Origin: Flavobacterium aurantiibacter
Lineage (GTDB): Bacteria > Bacteroidota > Bacteroidia > Flavobacteriales > Flavobacteriaceae
Assembly: GCF_002251775.1 (NCBI RefSeq)
Contig: NZ_NOXX01000207.1
Coordinates: 490-64,489 of the forward strand
DNA: 64,000 nt
Reading direction: 5' to 3'
Positions within the stretch are counted from its first letter, which is position 1. Each line of letters begins with the position of its first letter. The translations under genes and the position numbers were made by a program. This document shows, piece by piece, positions 56,296 through 64,000 of this stretch. The notes under the pieces are model-generated. The model ran no database searches, had not been told where the DNA came from, and was given only the letters and a program-made list of their open reading frames with translations.

Positions 56296-57096
56296 ATGCA
56301 AGTAATTACCGGCCACATAACGCCAACTTTCGCTCTAACTCTTATTCTAGTGCTTTTTGCAGTTGTTGCGCTATTAATTTATTTAACGATTTTATGCCGT
56401 CGTGTATATGTGCAGCAAAACCAGAAGATTCTGCTGCAGCGAAAGGTTTCCGAAATTAAAGAACGTGAACTTGATCAAATAAGCTTAATTCTCGAAAGCC
56501 ACGAAATATATCGCAAACGCCATGCAGAAGATTTTGTCGACTTCATCGGAAATACCATAACAGCAATTCGACTCAACTTCGAAGAATATGCTTCAGACGT
56601 TCGAAAGCCAGAGTATAAAGCACAGAAAATCTCGGAATTATTGTCGAAAGTGTACGAGAATGTTCGCAAAGCGCCAGAAAACAAATATGTTGAAGCTCCA
56701 AAGACATCGGGACTTGTAGCGGCAGTTCAATCGTTAGCGCAGCAAATTGGTGTCGTCGGAAAGTTAAAAGTGCAAGTCCTTCCGTTTAACCTGCAAAGCC
56801 GGATCGAAGAGCGTATTGAATTATTGCTGTTTAGCATTATTCGCGAACTCGGTACGAATGTCGTTGAACACGCACAAGCCTCCGATCTGACTATTTATTT
56901 AAATGAAGATGATGCCCGAAATTTAACGATCATTGTCGAAGACAACGGAAAAGGTTTTACATTCGATGCTATAAACGCCAAAGCTGAGTCTGGTCTAAAG
57001 AAAATAGAAAAGATAATTGAAGATTTAGGCGGCACGTTTAATGTTGATTCAAACATCAACAACGGAACAACCATTATTGTAACTTTAAAGATATGA
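56296..57096 (+). CDS. Sensor histidine kinase-like protein with degenerate H-box
   Basis: 266 residues. One membrane segment (about 11-34) has no sizeable sensor domain outside, then a coiled coil (40-70). The HisKA_3-type dimerisation region aligns residue by residue as LILESHEIYRKRHAEDFVDFIG; the usual IAEDLHD reads HAEDFVD, so Val81 occupies the phospho-acceptor His position. The ATPase domain is intact: N-box RELGTNVVEHAQAS, G1 VEDNGKGF, and GLKKIEKIIEDLGGTF with NNGTTIIV. The stop overlaps the regulator start by four bases. It may be a phosphatase, a non-phosphorylating partner, or use another His (His69, His76). Confidence 0.75.
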   Translation: MQVITGHITPTFALTLILVLFAVVALLIYLTILCRRVYVQQNQKILLQRKVSEIKERELDQISLILESHEIYRKRHAEDFVDFIGNTITAIRLNFEEYASDVRKPEYKAQKISELLSKVYENVRKAPENKYVEAPKTSGLVAAVQSLAQQIGVVGKLKVQVLPFNLQSRIEERIELLLFSIIRELGTNVVEHAQASDLTIYLNEDDARNLTIIVEDNGKGFTFDAINAKAESGLKKIEKIIEDLGGTFNVDSNINNGTTIIVTLKI

Positions 57097-57707
57097 TTCG
57101 AATTGTTTTGGCGGACGATCATCAATCACTTATCGACGGTTTGGTGTCGGGAATTTCCGATAGCGGTAACATAAGTGTTATCGGAACGGCACAAAACGGC
57201 ACCGATTTGGTGAAACTCGTTCGCTTAAAAAATCCCGATGTTGTTGTAACAGATATTCGTATGCCGGGAATCGATGGTAAAGCGGCGGTTTACGAAATTC
57301 TTAAATATCAGCCCCATGCACGAGTAATTGCATTCAGTATGTTTGATTCGCCACCACTTGTAAAACATTTTCAGGAAATTGGCGCTCGCGGCTACGTTTT
57401 TAAAAGTTCACCGCTTTCGGTATTGATAAGCGCAATAGAAACAGTTGCACATGGAGGAACGTATTTTGAAAGACCTGTAACTACTTTTAGCATCGATAAT
57501 CTTGAAGAAAAAGTACAGCTCAGTAAACGGGAACAAGAAATTTTAGAACTGATCGCAAAAGGACAAACCTCCATTGAAATTGCAACATCACTGAATATTA
57601 GCAAAACCACTGTCGACACACATCGAAAAAATATTCTTCAAAAGTTACAGCTTGATGGCCGAGCCGATTTGGTGCGATTTGCCGTTGAAAATAAATTCGA
57701 CTTGTAA
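57093..57707 (+). CDS. NarL/FixJ-family response regulator
   Basis: 204 residues. The receiver domain (1-120) has the acidic pair Asp8-Asp9, phospho-acceptor Asp54 in VVVTDIRMPGIDG, Ser82 and Lys104, all canonical. The LuxR-type HTH (about 140-200) has LSKREQEILELIAKGQTSIE and SKTTVDTHRKNILQKL. It should bind DNA as a dimer. Coupled by a four-base ATGA overlap to the kinase-like gene. Unlike its partner it lacks no key residue. Confidence 0.93.
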   Translation: MIRIVLADDHQSLIDGLVSGISDSGNISVIGTAQNGTDLVKLVRLKNPDVVVTDIRMPGIDGKAAVYEILKYQPHARVIAFSMFDSPPLVKHFQEIGARGYVFKSSPLSVLISAIETVAHGGTYFERPVTTFSIDNLEEKVQLSKREQEILELIAKGQTSIEIATSLNISKTTVDTHRKNILQKLQLDGRADLVRFAVENKFDL

Positions 57708-58054
57708 TCTAATTTTCAGGAACCTTTGAATCAAAATCTCTAGTTCGGATTTTATCTAATTTTTTTCGCTTTCGCGGAAGATTCTATGCGCAGCGTAAAA
57801 ATATGAAGTCCATTAATCGACAACATTTCCAGTGGTCGTTTTGTTCAGGAAGTGTTTTGTTTCGTTAACTCGAAGCATTAACTAACAGTATTTCTTCGAA
57901 GAAGGCACGATTCATTCCCAACAGGTTTGCACTACAATTTCGACCGATTTATAAATAAATTAACGAAAACGTTAGCGCAAAGATTTTTTTAACGGTTTTG
58001 TATTATGTAAGTTTGTTAAATCTTTAAACAAGTTTACTTAAACACATTTATTAT
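57708..58054. other. Intergenic region before gltA
   Basis: 347 bases with no gene. It holds a perfect inverted repeat TAACG-AAAA-CGTTA (57961-57974) and the gltA -7 box (58008-58015). No clear terminator for the response regulator gene is visible. Confidence 0.5.
58008..58015 (+). promoter_or_regulatory. -7 promoter box TAAGTTTG of gltA
   Basis: A full TAnnTTTG match 39 bases before the ATG. The -33 position carries TTTT rather than TTTG. The inverted repeat at 57961-57974 is centred about 54 bases upstream of the predicted start and could bind a regulator. Confidence 0.5.
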
Positions 58055-59338
58055 ATGTCAAAATCGGCATTTCTAGAATTAGATGGCAACAGGTATGAGT
58101 TTCCTATTATCGAAGGAAGCGAAAACGAAGTTGCAATTGATATCAATAAACTGCGAGATGTTACCGGTGCAATAACCATGGATCCGGGATACAAAAATTC
58201 AGGTTCGTGTACCAGCAACATTACATTCCTCGATGGCGAGGAGGGTATTTTGCGCTACCGTGGTTACGCTATCGAAGATCTGGCAGAAAAAGCAACTTTT
58301 CTTGAAGTCTCTTACCTAATTATTTTTGGCGAATTGCCAACTCATGCGCAACTAGCACAATTTGAGGCTGATATTCGAAAATATTCGCTTGTGAACGAAG
58401 AAATGAAAAACATCATCGATGGTTTTCCAAAAACAGCACATCCGATGGGCGTACTTTCTTCGCTAACAAGTGCCTTAACCGCTTTTAATCCAAAAGTTGT
58501 TAATGTTGAAAACGAAGCCGAAATGTATGAGGCTATCGTTAAAACTATGGGTAAATTCTTGGTTTTGGCTACTTGGACATTCCGCAAGTCGTCGGGATAT
58601 CCATTGAATTACTACGATAATACAAAAGGGTATGTCGAAAACTTCATGCGACTTATGTTTGAATTACCAACGGGTCCGTATGAAATAAATCCAGTTGTTG
58701 TTAAAGCTTTAGACAAGTTGTTTATTCTGCATGCCGATCACGAGCAAAACTGTTCTACATCGACCGTTCGTATGGTTGGATCTTCGCACGCAGGCTTGTT
58801 TGCATCTATTTCGGCAGGCGTTTCTGCACTTTGGGGTCCGCTCCACGGTGGTGCAAATCAAGCGGTATTAGAAATGCTTGAAGCAATTCAAAAAGACGGT
58901 GGCGATGCAGGAAAATACCTTGCAAAAGCAAAAGATAAAAATGATCCGTTCCGTTTGATGGGATTCGGACACCGTGTATACAAAAACTTCGATCCAAGAG
59001 CTAAAATTATTAAAAAAGCCGCCGACGAAGTATTGGCTAATTTAGGAGTTAATGACCCGATTCTAACTATAGCCAAGCAATTGGAAGAAGCTGCTCTTGT
59101 TGATGAATACTTCGTAAGTCGTAAGCTGTATCCAAACGTCGATTTCTACAGCGGTATCATTTACCGTGCGCTCGGTATTCCAACGGATATGTTTACCGTT
59201 CTTTTTGCCATCGGTCGTTTGCCTGGATGGATCGCGCAATGGAAAGAAATGCGCGAAAACAAAGAACCAATTGGTCGTCCGCGACAAATTTATACCGGAC
59301 ATCCACTGCGCCCATTTAAAACGTTTGAACAGCGCTAG
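58055..59338 (+). CDS. gltA: Citrate synthase
   Basis: 427 residues, the long Gram-negative type. First step of the citric acid cycle. Catalytic regions: His in GSSHAGLFASISAGVSAL, HRVYKNFDPRAKIIK with the second His, and the Asp in VDFYSGIIYRALGIP. ILHADHEQNCSTSTVRMVG is also diagnostic. Preceded by its own promoter and followed by a terminator. Confidence 0.97.
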   Translation: MSKSAFLELDGNRYEFPIIEGSENEVAIDINKLRDVTGAITMDPGYKNSGSCTSNITFLDGEEGILRYRGYAIEDLAEKATFLEVSYLIIFGELPTHAQLAQFEADIRKYSLVNEEMKNIIDGFPKTAHPMGVLSSLTSALTAFNPKVVNVENEAEMYEAIVKTMGKFLVLATWTFRKSSGYPLNYYDNTKGYVENFMRLMFELPTGPYEINPVVVKALDKLFILHADHEQNCSTSTVRMVGSSHAGLFASISAGVSALWGPLHGGANQAVLEMLEAIQKDGGDAGKYLAKAKDKNDPFRLMGFGHRVYKNFDPRAKIIKKAADEVLANLGVNDPILTIAKQLEEAALVDEYFVSRKLYPNVDFYSGIIYRALGIPTDMFTVLFAIGRLPGWIAQWKEMRENKEPIGRPRQIYTGHPLRPFKTFEQR

Positions 59339-59360
59339 TTAGCGATAATTATAAAAGGTA

Positions 59361-59393
59361 AAATGGTTGTGCGCGTTCACAACCATTTTTTTT
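59361..59393 (+). terminator. Intrinsic terminator of gltA
   Basis: Eleven-base-pair stem AAATGGTTGTG (59361-59371) with CACAACCATTT (59378-59388), a six-base loop, then more T. Confidence 0.9.
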
Positions 59394-59527
59394 GCGTGAA
59401 AATTAAAATTTACGGGTTTTCCGTAACCAACTAATTAAATTCTGCCGTAGTTTTAGCATTCCAAAATTTAGTGCTATTTTTTATAACCTCTGAAAAACAG
59501 TATTTTAGTAAACCAAAACAATTTATC

Positions 59528-61726
59528 ATGAAAAAACTATTAGCCATTATTCTTGTTTTATCCGCCGTTAATTTTCATGCGCAACAAATTTCCTTGACTG
59601 GGAATACGCCGCGCCAAAAGTCGATTAAATTTACAAATGCTTTGAATTTACCGCCAGGCGTTAATTTGAACGGAAATTCCTATTTGGATTTTTCCAAGGT
59701 TTCAAAAGTTCTATTAATGGATGCAGGAGCGCCAGCCTTACCTGTTTTCCGTGAATCTATTACCGTTCCAACAGCAAATCCAGTGACGTTCCAAGTGCTA
59801 CCGGGCTCTTATGTCGAATATCAAAATATTGATGTTTTGCCTTCTAAAGGTAGCTTGAAACGAAATGTAAATCCAGCTGAGGTTCCGTATCTTTTTGGAT
59901 CGGAATATGCCGAAAATAAATTTTATCCAGAGCAAATCGCTAGCGTATCAAACCCATTTACATTTCGAAATCGATTTGGGGTTAATTTGAGTTTCACTCC
60001 TTTTCAATACAATCCTGTAACTAAAGTATTGCGTGTTTATAGCGAAATAAATCTAGTGGTTCAAACGCCAGCGGCTTTTAGTCCGATTCGCGAAGAAGAT
60101 GCATTTCAGTCGCTCTATTCTGCCTTGTTTCTCGATGAAGCAGGTTACACGCCCGTTTCTGATTTAGGTGATTTACTCATCATTACGCCGCCGAACTACC
60201 AGAATTTACTAACTAATTTTGTGGATTGGAAAAACGAAAGTGGAATCAAAACTACAGTCGTTACAACAGCGCAAACAGGAAGCACTCCAGAAAGTATCAA
60301 GTCGTATATCACTACTTTTTATGATTCAAATCTGGATTTAACGTACGTGTTATTTATTGGCGATCATCAAAATATACCGACATATTCGTACGGAACCAGT
60401 GGTGCCGACGAGCAGTTTTACAGCGATTCATACTACGGACAGTTAACAGAGGAAGATTTTTACCCGGAATTGCTCGTTGGCCGATTATCGGGAACCACAC
60501 AGCAAATGCCGCGCATCCTTCAAAAAATTCTCAATTATGAAACCACACCTTTAGCAGGAACGTGGATGACAAATGCCATAGGAATTGCCTCAAATGAAGG
60601 TGCTGGTTACGGCGATGAAGGTGAAGCAGATTTTGAACACTTACGCGGAATTGGTGACAAATTGTTGGAATTTGGATACAATACCATTTACGAGTTTTAT
60701 CAAGATTATCAAGAAGGCAACGATGAATGGGGCGATCCTACTCCGGAAATGATTTCAGCTGCCATCGATGAAGGCGTAGGCTTAATTAATTATACTGGGC
60801 ACGGCGCAACGCAAATAATGTCGACCGGTAGTTATACCAATGCCGACGTTAATCAACTAAACAATGCTGGTAAATTTCCTTTCGTTGTTTCAGTTGCGTG
60901 TAACAACGGAACATTTGTGGGAGGAACTGCATTATGTGAATCGTTTCTCACAGCCGGTCAAGGATTGAATCCAACTGGAGCAATTGCCGCATGTGGGTCT
61001 TCTATTCTTATGGCCTGGGCCGAACCAATGCAAACTCAAGATGAAATCGCGGCACTAATTACAAGAGCTAACCCTACAAGTACCACAACCACTTTAGGAG
61101 GTTTGTTTTTTAATGGGCAACTTAGCATGCTAGAAACTTACGGAAACAGTCCATCTGCAATCGAGGTGATGCAAACCTGGATTATGTTTGGCGATCCTAC
61201 AGTGGTATTTAGAAGCACAAGCTTTGATGAACTTGCGGCAACGCACCCAGCAGAAGTTAGCCAAAGCGGACAAGCGATTACTGTTAACTCATCAAGCAAT
61301 GGTGCACGTGTCTTTTTAACTCAAAACAATGTTCAGGTAGCAACAGGTGTAATTGCTGAGGGCGGCGCAACGCTCGATATACCAAATCTTGCCAGTAACG
61401 ATCCAATAAAGATTACATTGACCAAAGTAAATGCAAAACCTTATCGCAGCAGCATAAACGTTTCGTCACCCTTATCGGTTGACGGTACTAGCTCCAAAAA
61501 TGTACAAGTATTTCCAAATCCCGTGCGAAATGTGCTTACAGTCAATTTATTTGAAGCGGAGAAAGCTGCGGTAAAGATTTTAGATTTGAACGGACGTGTA
61601 GTTCTTGAGCACGATTTTAACAGTAACTCAGCCCAAATCGATATGTCGCAGCTTAGCAACGGTATGTATTTGGCAGTGGTCGAAACTTCAAACGGACGCG
61701 TAATTAAAAAGCTATCAAAAGAGTAG
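59528..61726 (+). CDS. Secreted C25 (gingipain-family) cysteine peptidase with T9SS sorting domain
   Basis: 732 residues from the ATG at 59528, which opens the signal peptide MKKLLAIILVLSAVNFHAQ. A propeptide-like region runs to about 200. The caspase-like C25 domain follows (DLLIITPPNYQNLL; LFIGDHQNIPTYSYG), with catalytic His425 in INYTGHGATQ and Cys458 in SVACNNGTF. The C-terminus VQVFPNPVRNVLTVNLFE...KKLSKE is a T9SS type A domain. It is much shorter than the T9SS sortase PorU, so it is cargo, a surface or released protease. It lies between gltA and the amidinohydrolase pair. Confidence 0.92.
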   Translation: MKKLLAIILVLSAVNFHAQQISLTGNTPRQKSIKFTNALNLPPGVNLNGNSYLDFSKVSKVLLMDAGAPALPVFRESITVPTANPVTFQVLPGSYVEYQNIDVLPSKGSLKRNVNPAEVPYLFGSEYAENKFYPEQIASVSNPFTFRNRFGVNLSFTPFQYNPVTKVLRVYSEINLVVQTPAAFSPIREEDAFQSLYSALFLDEAGYTPVSDLGDLLIITPPNYQNLLTNFVDWKNESGIKTTVVTTAQTGSTPESIKSYITTFYDSNLDLTYVLFIGDHQNIPTYSYGTSGADEQFYSDSYYGQLTEEDFYPELLVGRLSGTTQQMPRILQKILNYETTPLAGTWMTNAIGIASNEGAGYGDEGEADFEHLRGIGDKLLEFGYNTIYEFYQDYQEGNDEWGDPTPEMISAAIDEGVGLINYTGHGATQIMSTGSYTNADVNQLNNAGKFPFVVSVACNNGTFVGGTALCESFLTAGQGLNPTGAIAACGSSILMAWAEPMQTQDEIAALITRANPTSTTTTLGGLFFNGQLSMLETYGNSPSAIEVMQTWIMFGDPTVVFRSTSFDELAATHPAEVSQSGQAITVNSSSNGARVFLTQNNVQVATGVIAEGGATLDIPNLASNDPIKITLTKVNAKPYRSSINVSSPLSVDGTSSKNVQVFPNPVRNVLTVNLFEAEKAAVKILDLNGRVVLEHDFNSNSAQIDMSQLSNGMYLAVVETSNGRVIKKLSKE

Positions 61727-61760
61727 AAGGAGTTCGAAATCGTTTTCGAAAACTTAACTA

Positions 61761-61792
61761 TGCGGCAAACTAATATGATTATCTTTGCCGCA
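61761..61792 (+). promoter_or_regulatory. Promoter of the amidinohydrolase gene, within an inverted repeat
   Basis: The -7 box TATCTTTG (61780-61787) lies mostly inside the right arm of the perfect inverted repeat TGCGGCAAA (61761-61769) / TTTGCCGCA (61784-61792). The expected start is at about 61793, just after the repeat. The ATG at 61805 is thus chosen over a TTG at 61796. Confidence 0.55.
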
Positions 61793-61804
61793 TAATTGCT
61801 TTTT

Positions 61805-62725
61805 ATGCTTTCATTACATATTTCCGACGAGACTTCATTACTTAAAGAGGTGGTTCTCGGAACGGCACAAAACAATGGGCCAACACCTACGGCTGAAGAG
61901 GCCTATGATCCAAAATCGCTTGAACACATTTTAGCAGGAACTTATCCAGTTGAAGAAGATATGGTTCGCGAAATGGACGCTTTTGCAGCAGTTTTCGAGA
62001 AGTATCACGTAAAAGTGTATCGACCCGAGTTGATCGAAAATTACAATCAGATTTTTTCCAGAGATATAGGTTTTGTGATTGAAGACACTTTTATTAAAGC
62101 CAATATCTTACCTGATCGTGAACGTGAACTTGATGCGATACAGTACGTTATTGACCTTATGAACCCAGCAAAAGTAGTTCGCCCGCCCGAAAATGTTCAT
62201 ATCGAAGGTGGCGATGTTATGTTGTGGAACGATCATATTTTTATTGGAACGTACAAGGGAAGTGATTACAAAAATTACATCACCGCTCGAACCAATATGG
62301 ATGGAGTACAGTATATCAGAGATTTGTTTCCCAGTAAAATCGTCAAAGAATTCGATCTCGTAAAGTCAAAAATCGAAGCTCGCGATAATGCGTTGCACTT
62401 AGATTGCTGTTTTCAACCCGTTGGAAAAGACAAAGGCATCATTTATAAAAGCGGCTTTCGTGAAGAGTCGGATTATATGTATTTGGTGAATTTGTTTGGT
62501 ATGGAAAATTTATTTCACATCACCCGAGACGAGATGTACGATATGAATTCCAATGTATTTTCGATAGCGCCAGATGTGGTGGTTTCGGAGCGTAATTTTA
62601 CAAGACTTAATACCTGGTTACGCTCGCAAGGTTTTACCGTAGAGGAAATACCGTACGCAGAAATAGCAAAACAAGAAGGATTACTTAGATGTAGCACATT
62701 GCCCTTGTTACGGATGCCGCAATAG
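61805..62725 (+). CDS. Dimethylarginine dimethylaminohydrolase/arginine deiminase-family protein
   Basis: 306 residues of the guanidino-modifying superfamily. The catalytic set is visible: Glu and Asp in VHIEGGDVML, His in ALHLDCCFQPVG, and the nucleophile Cys296 in GLLRCSTLPLLR. The family hydrolyses arginine or methylarginine to citrulline or transfers amidino groups. The substrate cannot be told from the sequence. It precedes a ctlX-like gene, with a palindromic intergenic repeat between them. Confidence 0.85.
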   Translation: MLSLHISDETSLLKEVVLGTAQNNGPTPTAEEAYDPKSLEHILAGTYPVEEDMVREMDAFAAVFEKYHVKVYRPELIENYNQIFSRDIGFVIEDTFIKANILPDRERELDAIQYVIDLMNPAKVVRPPENVHIEGGDVMLWNDHIFIGTYKGSDYKNYITARTNMDGVQYIRDLFPSKIVKEFDLVKSKIEARDNALHLDCCFQPVGKDKGIIYKSGFREESDYMYLVNLFGMENLFHITRDEMYDMNSNVFSIAPDVVVSERNFTRLNTWLRSQGFTVEEIPYAEIAKQEGLLRCSTLPLLRMPQ

Positions 62726-62826
62726 GGATAGAAGTGGAAAGCCCACAGCCCCGAAAGCTTTCGGGGCGAGGACTTGGAACGAATAGCCCGACCCGACGGA
62801 GGAACGGAGGAGGGGATTGCCCAAAA
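62723..62826. repeat. Palindromic intergenic element between the two amidinohydrolase genes
   Basis: A GC-rich stretch holding the perfect 18-base palindrome CCCCGAAAGCTTTCGGGG (62749-62766), flanked by GAAGTGGAAAGCCC (62731-62744) on the left and GAATAGCCCGACCC plus GGGATTGCCC on the right. The pattern reminds me of a repeat type found between many flavobacterial genes, but I cannot verify that here. It has no reading frame role: the ATG of the next gene is at 62842. Confidence 0.6.
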
Positions 62827-62841
62827 AATAAAAAATTTAAA

Positions 62842-63777
62842 ATGAGACAATCAACTGATACTTTATTAATGATTCGCCCAGTGGCGTTTCGAATGAATGA
62901 ACAAACTGCCGTAAATAATTACTACCAAAAAGTAATCGATGGTTTGCTGCCGGCAACGGTAAATGCAAAAGCGCAAGAAGAATTTGATGCTTTTGTGAGT
63001 AAGTTGGAAGCGGCAGGAATACGCGTCATAGTTGTAAATGATACTGTGGAACCCGATACGCCCGATTCGATTTTTCCAAATAATTGGGTTTCGTTTCACG
63101 ATAACGGCGATGTCGTTCTGTATCCGATGTTTGCTGAAAATCGGCGGTTGGAGCGCAGAGAAGATATTTTAGATGAAATCGAAAATGCAGGTTTTGTGAT
63201 CGAGGAAATCATGGATTATACAGCTGCGGAAGAAGATAACTTTTTCTTGGAAGGAACCGGGAGTTTACTGCTCGATCGCATCAACAAAATCGCGTATTGC
63301 GCCTTATCGCCACGTGCCGACGAGGAGTTGTTTATCGAATTTTGTGAAGATTTCGACTACGCTCCAGTGATTTTTGAAGCGTTTCAAACCGTTGACGGTG
63401 TGCGAAAGCAGATTTACCACACCAATGTAATAATGTGTTTAGGTACCGATTTTGCTGTTCTTTGCGCCGATTGCATTGACGACAAACAAGAACGAAAGCA
63501 CGTTCTAGAACAGCTTCGGAATTCAGGAAAAGAAGTTGTTTTAATTTCGGAAGATCAGGTAAATAATTTTGCGGGAAATATGCTTGAAGTAACTACAGCC
63601 GACGGCAAACGATACATAGTTATGAGCGAAGCGGCACGAACATCCTTACGACCTGCTCAGATTCAGATTTTAGAAAAGTACGGCGTAATTTTGTCTTCAA
63701 GTTTAGATACGATCGAAGCCTGCGGCGGCGGAAGTGCACGTTGTATGATGGCTGAGGTTTTTCTACCAAAGAAATAA
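62842..63777 (+). CDS. ctlX: Citrulline utilization hydrolase CtlX-type amidinotransferase-family protein
   Basis: 311 residues from the ATG at 62842 (MRQSTDTLLMIRPVAFRMNE). A longer frame from 62734 would translate the palindromic repeat and is rejected. Signatures are SIFPNNWVSFHDNG, FLEGTGSLLLDR (Glu), YHTNVIMCLG (His) and CGGGSARCMMAEVF (nucleophile Cys301). CtlX proteins belong to the arginine deiminase-like superfamily and are linked to citrulline breakdown; the activity here is inferred from the family. Confidence 0.85.
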   Translation: MRQSTDTLLMIRPVAFRMNEQTAVNNYYQKVIDGLLPATVNAKAQEEFDAFVSKLEAAGIRVIVVNDTVEPDTPDSIFPNNWVSFHDNGDVVLYPMFAENRRLERREDILDEIENAGFVIEEIMDYTAAEEDNFFLEGTGSLLLDRINKIAYCALSPRADEELFIEFCEDFDYAPVIFEAFQTVDGVRKQIYHTNVIMCLGTDFAVLCADCIDDKQERKHVLEQLRNSGKEVVLISEDQVNNFAGNMLEVTTADGKRYIVMSEAARTSLRPAQIQILEKYGVILSSSLDTIEACGGGSARCMMAEVFLPKK

Positions 63778-63794
63778 CAATAAACATCAAAATG

Positions 63795-63830
63795 AAAAAG
63801 GCGTTAACATTCAATAGTTAACGCCTTTTT
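63795..63830. terminator. Bidirectional terminator between ctlX and the right-edge gene
   Basis: Fourteen-base-pair stem AAAAAGGCGTTAAC (63795-63808) with GTTAACGCCTTTTT (63817-63830), with A- and T-runs on both sides. It serves ctlX and the converging partial gene. Confidence 0.92.
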
Positions 63831-63855
63831 TTTATTTTGAACTATTTTCTACTTC

Positions 63856-64000
63856 TTACTTTCGAGCAAATTTAGCTGTTTGAGTAACGCCATCGGTAGT
63901 AAATTGAATGATGTACATGCCTACGGGTAGATTGGCTACTGAGATCGCAACTTTTGAATCGGATTGATTTTTCAAATAGCGAACATCTTGTCCTAAAGTA
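63856..64000 (-). CDS. Partial T9SS cargo protein (C-terminal sorting domain only)
   Basis: The stop is at 63856-63858 on the minus strand. The 47 visible residues are a T9SS type A C-terminal sorting domain: ISVANLPVGMYIIQF, then TDGVTQTAKFARK at the end. The rest of the gene lies beyond the right edge, so its catalytic or binding domains cannot be named. Confidence 0.85.
   Translation of the reverse strand, partial: TLGQDVRYLKNQSDSKVAISVANLPVGMYIIQFTTDGVTQTAKFARK

Noticed and set aside
59528-61726. PorU, the T9SS sortase
   Set aside because: It has a C25 domain, but at 732 residues it is far shorter than PorU and carries a standard type A sorting domain of its own; cargo is the better call.
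62734-62841. 36-residue N-terminal extension of the ctlX gene
   Set aside because: It would translate the palindromic repeat element; family members begin at the RQSTDTLLMIRP block, so 62842 is the start.

Overview
The window comes from a member of the Bacteroidota, almost certainly a flavobacterium. The signs are two SusC/SusD pairs, four proteins with type IX secretion (T9SS) C-terminal sorting domains, promoters of the TTTG-N19-TAnnTTTG class, A-rich regions instead of Shine-Dalgarno sequences before most genes, and a ribosomal protein block in the flavobacterial arrangement. I see no rRNA, tRNA, CRISPR array, insertion sequence or phage.

Layout. Positions 84-3123: PLP enzyme of the ACC deaminase/D-cysteine desulfhydrase family, glucosaminidase-LysM lipoprotein and hemL, an overlapping operon closed by a terminator. 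3183-4059: two small exported Spy/CpxP-like proteins on the minus strand, followed upstream by lysS. 6300-7608: lipB and rnhB, overlapping tail to tail. 7669-14948: secreted subtilase, SusC, SusD and a surface lipoprotein. 15022-22226: housekeeping genes (TPR protein, mpl, radC, yjjG, an unknown exported protein, rarA, a rhomboid protease, rlmB). 22292-28097: a second SusC/SusD/lipoprotein operon on the minus strand, then a POTRA/beta-barrel outer membrane protein. 29993-47355: rpsL, rpsG, fusA, rpsJ, then rplC through secY, infA, rpmJ, rpsM, rpsK, rpsD, rpoA and rplQ, about 17 kb on the plus strand. 47722-63777: carA, eno, gltA and two amidinohydrolase-superfamily genes, separated by accessory genes (DUF1648 protein, MBOAT acyltransferase, a leucine-rich-repeat T9SS protein, an unknown protein with a sensor kinase/response regulator pair, and a C25 peptidase with a T9SS domain). 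The right edge cuts a minus-strand gene for another T9SS cargo protein.

Points of most interest: (1) the sensor kinase at 56296 aligns with the HisKA_3 H-box but has Val81 where the phospho-acceptor His belongs, while its ATPase domain and its partner regulator look intact; (2) a 7-2-7 inverted heptamer (55600-55615) sits at about -44.5 of the promoter of the unknown gene just upstream of that pair; (3) a dispersed intergenic repeat occurs three times, a hairpin whose loop carries GCTTCCnTnGGTCGC, and two copies are preceded by decaying 7-nt-period arrays; (4) structured gaps precede rpsH, rpmJ and rpsD inside the ribosomal operon; (5) several housekeeping genes have the -7 promoter box only 4-5 nt before the start codon, which suggests leaderless mRNAs.
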